A stretch of 64,000 nt of DNA, from NCBI RefSeq assembly GCF_004362805.1, contig NZ_SNYF01000007.1, positions 248,001 through 312,000 on the forward strand, read 5' to 3'. The notes below the pieces were generated by a model. It had not been told where the DNA came from. It saw nothing but the letters and a program-made list of their open reading frames with translations, and searched no databases. Numbering within the stretch: the first letter of the stretch is position 1; each line of letters begins with the position of its first letter. Source of the DNA: Algoriphagus boseongensis. GTDB taxonomy: Bacteria; Bacteroidota; Bacteroidia; Cytophagales; Cyclobacteriaceae. Below are positions 24,893 through 33,906 of this stretch, in pieces. The translations under genes were made by a program, and so were the position numbers.

Positions 24893-27367
24893 ATGAGGAG
24901 AACTTTACTTGTTTTTGGGCTTGTCTGGGTCAGTTTGACCTCTTTTGCCCAGGATCAGATCTATCAGGGAAATTATGAGCTTGCGGCTCGTTTTTCTCCG
25001 GAAAAGCTTAGAAAGATGATTTTTTCTACCAGCGTCATTCCTCACTGGATGAAAAAATCAGATCGCTTTTGGTACGAATACGAAACTTCAGAAGGCAAAA
25101 ACTGGTATGTGGTTGATCCGGTCAGAAAGACCAAAACCCCACTTTTTGATCGCGACAAACTAGCAGCTGAAATCACCAAGGCAGTAAAAGATCCCTATGA
25201 TGGACAGCATCTCAAGTTGGACGATTTGAAATTGATGGACGATGAAAATACCATCCGCTTCAAGGTGAAAAGTACGGCGGATGTCTTGAAGTCTGACTGG
25301 GAAGAAATCAAGGCTAAGAATAAAAGTGCGAAGGATTCGATGGAAAAGAAGGTTCACACTTTCCTTTTCAACATAAGCACGCAGCAGCTAACAGAGATCG
25401 AGACTGAAAAAGATCCGAAGAGACTTTCTTGGGCTAATATTTCCCCGGATTCATCCAAGGTGGTGTACATGAAAAACTTCAACCTTTACTGGATAGATAA
25501 GGAAAATTTCCTGAAGGCTGTAAAGGACGAAAAGGATTCTACCCTTGTTGAAAACCAACTTACTACCGACGGAGAGAAAGATTATTCCTATGGATTTGAT
25601 GGAAGAGGGGATGACAATGTAGAGGAAGAAAAAAAGAAAAATGATCGCAAGCGGGTAGGAGCTCTTTGGAGTTCGGATAGCAGGCAATTTATCCTTACCC
25701 GAACAGACCAGCGTCAAGTGAAGGACCTTTGGGTAATCCATAATACCAGAGATCCAAGGCCGACTTTGGAAACCTACAAATATTCCATGCCAGGAGAAAA
25801 GGAACAGCCTCTGACTGAATTGTTCCATTTTTCATTCACTTCCATGGAGCTTAAGCAACTCCCGATTTCCACCTTCAAAGATCAGACAGTTTCACTCTGG
25901 TCCACCACTCCTCCTGCGAATACAAGAGATGATGACTTCCGTCCTGCTACTTGGTTGGGGGATTTGGATGAATTTTACTTTGCCCTGACTTCCAGAGATT
26001 TGAAAAAGGTGGATGTTCTCCGCTGGAATTTGGCTAATAACCAAAAGGAAGTAGTCATTGAAGAAAGAAGTAATACTTACATCGATTTTGAAAAGATCGA
26101 ACTGGCAGGAAATGATTTGGTTTGGTGGTCAGAAAGAGATGGCTGGGGACATTTATACTTATATGGAAAAGATGGTTCCATGAAGCGCCAATTGACCTCA
26201 GGACCTTTCCATGTGGCAGGAATAGCCAAAGTAGATGAGCGAGGAAGACGAGTATTCTTTACCGCCAATGCCCGTGAAAAAGGGGAGGACCCTTATTTCG
26301 AGCACCTCTATTCAGTCAGCCTAGATGGAGGTGCAATTTCTCTGCTTAATCCTGGCGATTTCAACCATGAAATCGACCTCAATGACAATTCAAGTTTCTT
26401 TGTAGACAATTTCTCCCGGGTGAATACTACTCCGGTGGCGATTTTGAAAGATCGCAGTGGAAACAAGGTCATGGATCTGGAAACTGCCGATTTGAGTCAG
26501 CTGTTTGCTGCGGGTTACCAGTTCCCTGAGCCTTTCAAATTCAAAGCAGATGATGGAATCACCGATTTGTACGGAGTGATGTATAAGCCATTTGACTTTG
26601 ACAGCACCAGAAAATATCCGCTGGTGGAGTATGTCTATCCAGGTCCTCAGACTGAGGCCGTAAACAAGTCATTTGGAAGAAGTATGGACCGTACAGATCG
26701 ATTGGCTCAGTTTGGATTCGTCGTGGTGACTTTAGGAAACCGTGGAGGACACCCTTCCCGCTCCAAGTGGTACCATAATTATGGTTATGGAGATCTGAGA
26801 GATTATGGATTGGCGGATAAAAAAGCAGCGGTAGAGCAATTGGCGGATCGTCATTCTTTTATTGACAGAAATAAGGTGGGTATCCATGGACATTCCGGAG
26901 GAGGATTTATGTCTACTGCCGCAATGCTAGTTTATCCGGATGTATTCAAAGTTGCTGTCTCTTCAGCAGGTAATCATGAAAACAACATTTACAACCGCTG
27001 GTGGTCAGAGAAGCATCACGGGGTGAAAGAGGTCATTTCACCTAAAGGAGACACGACTTTTGTTTATCAAATCGAGAAGAATCCGGATTTGGCTAAGAAC
27101 CTAAAAGGACACTTGATGCTAAGCACGGGAGACGTGGACAACAACGTTCATCCAGCCAATACGATCAGGATGGCTGAAGCATTGATCAAGGCAGGCAAGC
27201 GATTTGAGTTCGTTATTCTTCCTGGACAAAGACATGGCTATGGAGATATGACCGAATATTTCTTCTGGAAGATGGGCGATTATTTTGTCCGTCATCTTTT
27301 AGGAGACAATACTCCTCCACCGGTGGACATGATCGAAATGCAAAGGGATAAACCTATGGATAAGTGA
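24893..27367 (+). CDS. S9 family peptidase (dipeptidyl peptidase IV type)
   Basis: 824 residues with a signal peptide (1-19, ends TSFAQ). The N-terminal beta-propeller (PF00930) runs to about residue 550, followed by the alpha/beta hydrolase domain. The catalytic triad is intact: S668 in GHSGGG, D747 in GDVDNNVHP, H781 in QRHGYG; the spacing of 79 and 34 residues matches DPP-IV. It should remove X-Pro or similar dipeptides from peptide N-termini in the periplasm or at the surface. The 50-residue lysine- and glutamate-rich stretch around 240-260 is an insertion in the propeller. Own terminator downstream. Confidence 0.93.
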   Translation: MRRTLLVFGLVWVSLTSFAQDQIYQGNYELAARFSPEKLRKMIFSTSVIPHWMKKSDRFWYEYETSEGKNWYVVDPVRKTKTPLFDRDKLAAEITKAVKDPYDGQHLKLDDLKLMDDENTIRFKVKSTADVLKSDWEEIKAKNKSAKDSMEKKVHTFLFNISTQQLTEIETEKDPKRLSWANISPDSSKVVYMKNFNLYWIDKENFLKAVKDEKDSTLVENQLTTDGEKDYSYGFDGRGDDNVEEEKKKNDRKRVGALWSSDSRQFILTRTDQRQVKDLWVIHNTRDPRPTLETYKYSMPGEKEQPLTELFHFSFTSMELKQLPISTFKDQTVSLWSTTPPANTRDDDFRPATWLGDLDEFYFALTSRDLKKVDVLRWNLANNQKEVVIEERSNTYIDFEKIELAGNDLVWWSERDGWGHLYLYGKDGSMKRQLTSGPFHVAGIAKVDERGRRVFFTANAREKGEDPYFEHLYSVSLDGGAISLLNPGDFNHEIDLNDNSSFFVDNFSRVNTTPVAILKDRSGNKVMDLETADLSQLFAAGYQFPEPFKFKADDGITDLYGVMYKPFDFDSTRKYPLVEYVYPGPQTEAVNKSFGRSMDRTDRLAQFGFVVVTLGNRGGHPSRSKWYHNYGYGDLRDYGLADKKAAVEQLADRHSFIDRNKVGIHGHSGGGFMSTAAMLVYPDVFKVAVSSAGNHENNIYNRWWSEKHHGVKEVISPKGDTTFVYQIEKNPDLAKNLKGHLMLSTGDVDNNVHPANTIRMAEALIKAGKRFEFVILPGQRHGYGDMTEYFFWKMGDYFVRHLLGDNTPPPVDMIEMQRDKPMDK

Positions 27368-27395
27368 TGAGTTTAAAAATTTAGAGTTTGAAGTG

Positions 27396-27431
27396 AAAAG
27401 CCCGGTTTCGTTTAGAAATCGGGCTTTTTGG
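27396..27431. terminator. Bidirectional terminator between S9 peptidase and fatty acid hydroxylase genes
   Basis: AAAAGCCCGGTTTC (27396-27409) pairs with GAAATCGGGCTTTT (27415-27428), with one G-T wobble, and has U-tracts on both strands between convergent genes. Confidence 0.85.
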
Positions 27432-27460
27432 TTTTTGAAATAAGAGGAAATGTCACTTAA

Positions 27461-28069
27461 TCAATGGGTCGTTTTCCTGAAAAAGCCAAAATAATTCTCC
27501 TCCATTTTTGGACTTATTTCAGCCTCTTTTGGTGGGAGGGTGTCAAATAGCCAATCCCAAAGTATGGTGCTAAAACTATATCCGCAATTGGGGTATCGGG
27601 TATGGTGGAGGATATGTGCTCTTTGGATTTTTGGCAGAAGGATTTTTCCAATTGGCTTATGCAATATGTAGTGTAGAAAATTATAGAATAGGAATCCAAT
27701 AAAGAATCCAGCGAAAGCAGTAAATAGGTTATTGAGGGTTACAGCAAGGAAAAAAATGCTTATACCCAAGGAGAATACAAGAATCCTGTGCCACATCTTA
27801 ACTTTTAAACTGTGTGGGTTAGCATGGTGGTTATGATGGTTAAAGAGTTCATCTTTTTTGCCGGGAACTATAAGTTCATGCATTAGAAACCGATGGATGC
27901 TGTATTCTACAAAAGTCCAAAGTAGCCAACCGTAGGCAAAAAGGAATATAAAATACCCTATCGTACCCTTCAATAAAAATGCGGCAATAAGTAAAATACT
28001 CAAACAAGAGCATGCCCAAGCTAGGCTTCTGAGTACTTCAATCTGTGGGTTTTTTGATAATGTTTTCAT
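27461..28069 (-). CDS. Sterol desaturase / fatty acid hydroxylase family protein
   Basis: 202 residues, integral membrane, with four or five helices. The histidine clusters that bind the di-iron centre are visible: HRFLMH, HNHHANPH, HYILH and HILHHTRYPNCGYS. The short form and motif order resemble fatty acid 2-hydroxylases. In Bacteroidota such enzymes often hydroxylate the acyl chain of sphingolipids or sulfonolipids; this substrate is inference. An Mpo1-like protein for 2-hydroxy fatty acid breakdown is encoded at 50252-50731. Confidence 0.88.
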   Translation of the reverse strand: MKTLSKNPQIEVLRSLAWACSCLSILLIAAFLLKGTIGYFIFLFAYGWLLWTFVEYSIHRFLMHELIVPGKKDELFNHHNHHANPHSLKVKMWHRILVFSLGISIFFLAVTLNNLFTAFAGFFIGFLFYNFLHYILHKPIGKILLPKIQRAHILHHTRYPNCGYSFSTILWDWLFDTLPPKEAEISPKMEENYFGFFRKTTH

Positions 28070-28228
28070 GGCCTGTGATTTTTTTGATGAATTTATTTCA
28101 CCCTCCTTTCCAGACCATTTCAGATTTTCAAATACTCGCAGGGATTATTTGGGTATATCAATTAACTACCAAGCTCAAGTAACTTCAAAAGCAGCGATTC
28201 ATTTTTGGGGAATTTTTCCAGCAGGTAA

Positions 28229-28993
28229 TTATTGATTTTTACTAAAATCCAGATTATGTCTGATTTGTAACCAGGCTATGTTGCTTAGCAAGTAAAAATC
28301 TTCTTTCAAGGTGCTTGCAAATTGCCGATTGTAGGTGAAAGAAATACTGAGTTGCTTGTTCCACTGGAGAGTTGGACTCAGTATAAGGCGGTTTTGGTCA
28401 AAAACTCGTGTAGCTTGTTTTCCCGCATTCCAAAATATTTCATTTCCAAGGTTTAAAACCAACCTTCGATTGGGTTCATTTTTTGAAAGCTGAAATAAAG
28501 GAATTGCAAACATGACCGAATAGCGAAAGCGATAATTAAAGTCAGGAAGTTCAAAATTGGAAATTGGGGACCTGTCTTCATAAAATCTCTCTTCGATACG
28601 GAATCTCTGGCTTAAGCCAATTTTTCCCAAAGGGGTCTTTAATTGGATTTCTTGATAGGGTCTATACTCATACCTGATTACTTTTCCTTCTCCATAAAGC
28701 CCCAAATTGGCAAATCCAGCGGCTATTCTTAGAGATGGGGTAATAGAATACCCAATACCTCCACGAATAATATAGGCGGTAGATATAGAAAATCCTTCTC
28801 TCCAGCGGAAGCCTCCATCTAAAAGAGCGGTCCATTTGGTAGAGATTTTTCCCTCGTGGTAGGATTGGATCCATTGCTGGGAGATCGTATCCACTTGTTT
28901 TTGTGAAAAAGCAGAAATGCTGAGCAATAGGAAAGCAATTCCCAGTAAGTATTTGAATTTAAATGAAGGTAAAATTTGACTTAACCTTTTCAA
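28229..28993 (-). CDS. DUF2490 outer membrane protein
   Basis: 254 residues. The only reasonable start is TTG (28993), giving MKRLSQ then a signal peptide that ends ISAFSQ near residue 31. The mature part is made of alternating aromatic beta strands (FRWREGFSISTAYIIRGGIGYSI, SLRIAAGFANLGLYG, RYSVMFAIPLFQL) with an even number of likely strands, typical of the DUF2490 beta-barrel family. A -7 box TATATTTG on the complement strand lies at 29049-29056 without a clear -33 partner. Function unknown; it may be a porin-like barrel. Confidence 0.83.
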   Translation of the reverse strand: MKRLSQILPSFKFKYLLGIAFLLLSISAFSQKQVDTISQQWIQSYHEGKISTKWTALLDGGFRWREGFSISTAYIIRGGIGYSITPSLRIAAGFANLGLYGEGKVIRYEYRPYQEIQLKTPLGKIGLSQRFRIEERFYEDRSPISNFELPDFNYRFRYSVMFAIPLFQLSKNEPNRRLVLNLGNEIFWNAGKQATRVFDQNRLILSPTLQWNKQLSISFTYNRQFASTLKEDFYLLSNIAWLQIRHNLDFSKNQ

Positions 28994-29077
28994 AAGAGGT
29001 CTGGGTAATTACTGATTTGGTGGAGAAATAGCGGATGGAAATATGGGCCAAATATAAGGGTTTGCTAGGCTGATATT

Positions 29078-29809
29078 CTAGACGCTTACTCCAAAAAAGT
29101 ATCCCACAAGAGCAGTAAGCCCCATAGCCAATGTTCCCCAAATTGTTATCCTACCAATTGCTTTTGAAATGCTAGATCCTCCTGTTTTTGCAGCGATTGC
29201 GCCAAGGATCATTAGTGAAACGATTGAAAACCCATACAAGGAATACTCCATAAACTGAATGGGAGCGAATAGTGCAACAAGCATAGGTAGAATCCCTCCA
29301 ATGGTGAATGAGGCCCCAGAAGCTAAAGCAGCTTGAATAGGATTCGCTTGGCTGATTTCATTTAGCCCTAATTCATCACGGATATGCGTTCCAAGTGCAT
29401 CTGCTTCGGTTAATTCTTTAGCAACCTGGGTGGCGGTTTCTTTTCTTAAACCTCTTTTTTCATATATCTGCGCCAAAACCCGAAGTTCGGCTTCAGGCAT
29501 GTCTTTAAGCTCCTGGGCTTCCCGTTTGATATCCGCCTTTTCTGTGTCGGTTTGGGAGCTTACAGACACATACTCTCCTGCTGCCATGGACAATGCACCA
29601 GCTACCAGACCTGCCAATGTGGCCAATACAATAGGGTCCCGGGTAGTACTGGCGGCTGCGATTCCTATGGCAATACTGGAAATAGAAATGATCCCATCAT
29701 TTGCTCCTAAAACTGCCGCACGCAGCCAATTGCTTCGATGGATATAATGGGAATCCAAGTAATTATCCAAAGTCAGATTTCTGGGGGTGTTTTTAGAAGA
29801 GGAAAGCAT
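29078..29809 (-). CDS. VIT1/CCC1 family metal transporter
   Basis: 243 residues. The N-terminus LRAAVLGANDGIISISSIAIGIAAA is the family signature, with the conserved aspartate and glycines of the first helix. A cytoplasmic metal-binding segment rich in Glu follows (about 85-150: VSSQTDTEKADIKREAQELKDMPEAELRVLAQIYEKRG), and three more helices end the protein. The family carries Fe2+ or Mn2+ out of the cytoplasm by proton exchange. No Fur-like box was seen upstream. Confidence 0.92.
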   Translation of the reverse strand: MLSSSKNTPRNLTLDNYLDSHYIHRSNWLRAAVLGANDGIISISSIAIGIAAASTTRDPIVLATLAGLVAGALSMAAGEYVSVSSQTDTEKADIKREAQELKDMPEAELRVLAQIYEKRGLRKETATQVAKELTEADALGTHIRDELGLNEISQANPIQAALASGASFTIGGILPMLVALFAPIQFMEYSLYGFSIVSLMILGAIAAKTGGSSISKAIGRITIWGTLAMGLTALVGYFFGVSV

Positions 29810-29854
29810 GGGTTTTCGCTTTAATTCACCTCAATTTACAGCTTTATAAGTCAA

Positions 29855-31396
29855 TTACTTTTCTGACTTAGAATCTCTTTCCCATAATTTTTTCTCTTCA
29901 TTTATCTCCTGCTGAAGGATTGAATTCACATCTCCTTTGGCGTTTTGAAGCAAGTAGACTGTGGTGCCGGCCTCCCGAGCCAAAGGATGAGAGACACTGC
30001 CGATTTCGGTATAGGATTCGAAGAATTCCTTTTCTCGTTCAGTTAAAGGCTCCTCTGCTACTCTAACCAAAATCAGATGGCGAATCGGCTGCTCAAGGTC
30101 AAACCAATACAGGTAATCGGCATTCATCGTGAACGCCTCTAGACCTGCAGTTTTTGAATAGAAATTGATAGCCCCTGCTTCTCCGTAATTTCCGCAGAGA
30201 ACCAAAATTCTTCCTGGGTCTGAGACTTGAGCAACCGCCTTGTCCACGAGGCCTCCTAATTCACTCCAACCCAACATATCGGCAAAATCCTGAGGTAGGG
30301 GATATTCTTTTCCATCTTCCCAGCGATTGAGTCCCAGCATGGCATAATTCGGTGGGGAAACCAAGATTTTCTCCGGTCCAACTGTAGGATGAATCAAATT
30401 AAAAGCGGGAAGAAAAAGAAGAACTGGCAAGATCACTGCTAAAGGGCGGAGTTTTTTGATCCAGCCGGCTTCTGTTACTTTTTCCAAACCCAAAGCTGCC
30501 AAACCCAATAGGATAGGATAAAGCCCCAATGCATAATACCCTTTGGCCTGGAAAAAAGCCAAAATAGCCAGAGTCAAAAACGAGGAAAAGAGAACCCATC
30601 GATAAGGTCTTCCCCAATTTGAAAACCAAACAACGATCCAACCGGGAATAATCAAAAGCATGGAGGGATAAAAAAACAATGCTTGCTCCATTAAAAAGCC
30701 AAAGGGACTATTGTTGACCAGTTGATTTTGTTGAAGTAAACGCATATGGGTCAAAACCGGAAACCCATGGGTGATTTGCCAGATCAGGTTAGGGAGAAAA
30801 AGCAGAAAAGCTAGGGCCAGACCTCCATAAAAGTGTTTGTTTTTAAAAACCTTTATCCTAAACAAAAGGAGTGAAATCATCATCCCTAAGCCCAGAAAGG
30901 CTATGGAATACTTGTTCAGCATTCCGATTCCAAAAGCCAAGCCCAGTAGATAGAGCCATTTTGGATTTGAATTTTGATCCCATCGAATAATGCTATAAAT
31001 AGCTAATGTCCAGCAAAGAATATCCATGGAATTGGGTTGGTAGAGTAGATTCACCCGGATCATAGCTGAGCACAGAAGAAAAATAGCGGACAGGCTTTGG
31101 GCAAATAGCCCGCCGCCTATTCGTTTCACCAAATCCCAAACCAACAAAAGGGTTAAAACCCCATAGAAAGCTGGGAAAAATCGCACCCAAAATTCTCCTC
31201 CTCCCAGCCAATCGATGACTACAGAATTCCAGGAGGTAAATGGGGGCACTGACAAATAACCCCAAGCCAAATGTTTGGCTTGGTCCAAATGAAGAAACTC
31301 GTCCCGCTGAAGGTCATAATCCGGATGCACAGCCAGGTATTGCAAGGCGAATTTTGCAAGGATAAAAACGAATAGGAGGTAAGTCCCTTTTTTCAT
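29855..31396 (-). CDS. GT39-type membrane glycosyltransferase (ArnT/PMT-like)
   Basis: 513 residues with about eleven membrane helices. The first periplasmic loop carries YDLQRDEFLHLDQAKHLAWGY, where the Asp-Glu pair fits the conserved acidic pair of dolichyl/undecaprenyl-phosphate glycosyltransferases. The C-terminal third is a soluble periplasmic domain. It would move a sugar from a polyprenyl phosphate to a periplasmic acceptor such as lipid A or a protein. The upstream hydrolase gene ends 11 bases before it, so both are in one transcript. Confidence 0.83.
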   Translation of the reverse strand: MKKGTYLLFVFILAKFALQYLAVHPDYDLQRDEFLHLDQAKHLAWGYLSVPPFTSWNSVVIDWLGGGEFWVRFFPAFYGVLTLLLVWDLVKRIGGGLFAQSLSAIFLLCSAMIRVNLLYQPNSMDILCWTLAIYSIIRWDQNSNPKWLYLLGLAFGIGMLNKYSIAFLGLGMMISLLLFRIKVFKNKHFYGGLALAFLLFLPNLIWQITHGFPVLTHMRLLQQNQLVNNSPFGFLMEQALFFYPSMLLIIPGWIVVWFSNWGRPYRWVLFSSFLTLAILAFFQAKGYYALGLYPILLGLAALGLEKVTEAGWIKKLRPLAVILPVLLFLPAFNLIHPTVGPEKILVSPPNYAMLGLNRWEDGKEYPLPQDFADMLGWSELGGLVDKAVAQVSDPGRILVLCGNYGEAGAINFYSKTAGLEAFTMNADYLYWFDLEQPIRHLILVRVAEEPLTEREKEFFESYTEIGSVSHPLAREAGTTVYLLQNAKGDVNSILQQEINEEKKLWERDSKSEK

Positions 31397-31407
31397 AGGG
31401 TTAGTTT

Positions 31408-33834
31408 TTAGTCTTGAGAGCCAGATTCTTCCGGGAATCTTGGCATCAACCCTACCTGATCCAGAACGACCACTCCTGCTTCAGATTGGTCGAAAATGAA
31501 TCGGATTTGCTTTAGTTTTTCTACTTGGAAAAGAGGGTTTTGGACAGCCAATTTTGCCAAATCGAACTGATACAGTTGAAAGATACTTTCGGTCTCGTCC
31601 TTTTTATCCAGAAATTGAATTTTCATCACTCGGGATTTGATTAATCTTTGCAATGGGGAAAATTCACTGAGCAAAAACGAGATTCGCTCTCCCTGCTCGT
31701 CCGTCAATTCCAAAGTGAGATCCAGAGGAGTTAAGGCTTTTTCATCTTCATCCTCCTCCTCATCTGATTTTTCTTCTTCGGATTCATCCTCTTCCTTTTC
31801 TTCCCCAGAATTATCTTCCTCATTAGAGTTGTTTTTGATCCACTTTCCACTGCTTTTTGGATTGGAACTCTCATCCGATTCGGCTAAGGAAAAAATCAAT
31901 ACGGAGCTTGAGTCGGGTCGGAAAGATTTTGGTCCCAAAGTCAAGGTGTAACTGGCACGAATCGAGTCCAGTAATGCAGGTTTGTTAGCTGCATCCCAAT
32001 CCAAGCTATCCTCTCCAAATTCTTCGTAATTCCAACCTAAGAAAACAGCACGAGTTCCTTTCAATCCATATTTTGGGATAACTTCCCCTTCTCTCCAAAC
32101 ACTCAGGTTTTCCCCTTGGGCTTTTCCACCATCACTTAAAGAAAGTACATCGTAATCCTCATCAAATCCTGCCCAAAACTTGCTTTTGGAGTCTTCAAAT
32201 TGATTCAAGTAAATAGTCTCTGGAAGCCAGTTTCTTCCTTTTCTGGCATCGGTAAAGAGAGGTAGGTAGCCGGTTTTATGGTTTAAGGTAGTTTCTAGAA
32301 AGGCAGTGATAAATACTTTGGCGATGGTTTCCTGGTCTTTTGGATCCATGAGTTGGCCTCTATTTAGGACTCCACCAAACGTTGCCAGCATGTCATTATC
32401 GCCCCAACTGGAATTAAACTGTCCATGATTCGCATTTCCGATGTAGACTCCTGCCTTGAATCTATACAAGGAATCGGTAAATGAAATCCGCTCATATTGC
32501 TTGGCACCGTCAAAGGATTCCACATCCTGATCCTGGGCCCCATGGATACCCAAGTAGCTGACGCTTTTAAATTTGGTCAGGCTGCTTCCGGGTTTGTATT
32601 GCCCGTCCACCGGTGCAATGGCAATTACAGATTGGATGTCAAAATGATAGCCAAGGGGAATGCTCGCATCATCAGGATAGAAATCCATCTGATTGAGCAT
32701 GGCGGCATGGCCCACTGCTTCTCCACCACGTGAATGGCCGATCAGGGCCAATTTATCCATGGCCACTTGTCCAAAAAGTTCATGGGATGGGTCTTGATTC
32801 CATTCCTTCCATTGCCTTAAATGTTCCAAAAGCATCCAACCTCTAGCGTCATTTTCTTTTTCGAGGCCATTAGGAAAATCTGACCAAGATCCATTGAGGA
32901 AGTTTTCATCTACAGAAACCAAAATAAAGCCCCTCGATGCCAAAAGCTCGCCCAAGTATTCATAGCCAGGATCGGAATAATCCTGCATCGGGTGATTTCC
33001 ATGTACTATTAAAACGAGAGGAAAAGGTCCCTTGCCTTTAGGTTTCCAAACTCGTCCATTAACAGGTAATTCCCTAAAGTCAAACCCCCATGCATAGGTT
33101 CGGTATTTGCTTGAAAGGCCTTCCCAATGATCCAGAAAAGCAGTTCCGTCCACCGATCCAGTATGAAACTTAACTCCCTCAGCAAACTCCTCCCGACGTT
33201 TATCCTTTCCCGATCCATAGGTAAAAAATTCCACTTCATAGGAGCCTGGGTTGGCAGGGGATTCTAGGTCAAGCGGAGTGATTTTTTCTTCAGAGAGTTT
33301 GGCCGCATTTATCAAAGGCTTCATTTCCAAGCCTCGTATCAGAAGGAAATAGGAAAAAGCTCCTATTCCAGCAATGCCCAAACCAAAACCTAACACAGCT
33401 ATGGATTTTTTGGGTAGAGTGAGTTTTTTAAAATGTTTGGGTTTAAAAACTGCAACCCCAGCTCCCAAAAGTGAAAAAACAAGAATCAAAAAGACCACGA
33501 TCCTCGGATCCCCAAACCTGACAAGGAGGAGGAGAATACTGCCCATTAGAAGGGCAATCTTAAAGGGCTTTGGAATCTCATTTAACTTCTTGATTAGCCA
33601 ACTTCCCAGATATGCGAGTAAAACTGAGGCTAAAATGATCAAAGCGCCCAGGGCCATGATCCAAGGATCACTGAAGTTCCTTGCCATGCCTAAAACTTCG
33701 ATGACAAAAAAGATACCCGAGCCGATCAACAGTCCATAGGCAGCACCTTTGATGGAGTAATCTCCAGGTTTGATTTTGTTAAAAAGTTTGGCTGTCCAGG
33801 ATTTGAGTCGGAGGTAGATTTGCTTGATGTGCAT
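31408..33834 (-). CDS. Membrane-anchored alpha/beta hydrolase with acidic insert
   Basis: 808 residues. Five predicted helices occupy about residues 25-170. The hydrolase domain follows: oxyanion-loop motif VLIVHGNHPMQDYSD near 277 and the nucleophile elbow LIGHSRGGEAVGHA near 363 with Ser in GHSRG. Histidine candidates lie in NANHGQF near 478. From about 650 there is a run of some 35 mostly Asp/Glu residues (NSNEEDNSGEEKEEDESEEE), then a C-terminal beta-rich part. The substrate could be an ester of the envelope; that is inference. Co-transcribed with the GT39 gene 11 bases downstream. Confidence 0.78.
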   Translation of the reverse strand: MHIKQIYLRLKSWTAKLFNKIKPGDYSIKGAAYGLLIGSGIFFVIEVLGMARNFSDPWIMALGALIILASVLLAYLGSWLIKKLNEIPKPFKIALLMGSILLLLVRFGDPRIVVFLILVFSLLGAGVAVFKPKHFKKLTLPKKSIAVLGFGLGIAGIGAFSYFLLIRGLEMKPLINAAKLSEEKITPLDLESPANPGSYEVEFFTYGSGKDKRREEFAEGVKFHTGSVDGTAFLDHWEGLSSKYRTYAWGFDFRELPVNGRVWKPKGKGPFPLVLIVHGNHPMQDYSDPGYEYLGELLASRGFILVSVDENFLNGSWSDFPNGLEKENDARGWMLLEHLRQWKEWNQDPSHELFGQVAMDKLALIGHSRGGEAVGHAAMLNQMDFYPDDASIPLGYHFDIQSVIAIAPVDGQYKPGSSLTKFKSVSYLGIHGAQDQDVESFDGAKQYERISFTDSLYRFKAGVYIGNANHGQFNSSWGDNDMLATFGGVLNRGQLMDPKDQETIAKVFITAFLETTLNHKTGYLPLFTDARKGRNWLPETIYLNQFEDSKSKFWAGFDEDYDVLSLSDGGKAQGENLSVWREGEVIPKYGLKGTRAVFLGWNYEEFGEDSLDWDAANKPALLDSIRASYTLTLGPKSFRPDSSSVLIFSLAESDESSNPKSSGKWIKNNSNEEDNSGEEKEEDESEEEKSDEEEDEDEKALTPLDLTLELTDEQGERISFLLSEFSPLQRLIKSRVMKIQFLDKKDETESIFQLYQFDLAKLAVQNPLFQVEKLKQIRFIFDQSEAGVVVLDQVGLMPRFPEESGSQD

Positions 33835-33906
33835 GAAAAGAATTTTAGAGTTCAGAAAATACAGATTTTTTGGGGAAGTCTTCTTTATTCTAAAATTCAG
33901 AAGGAT

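Noticed and set aside
28162..28233. Complement-strand frame reading NYLLEKFPKNESLLLKLLEL before a TAA
   Set aside because: It looks coding but has no ATG, GTG or TTG start before it meets the DUF2490 gene end; perhaps a gene remnant, not enough to call.
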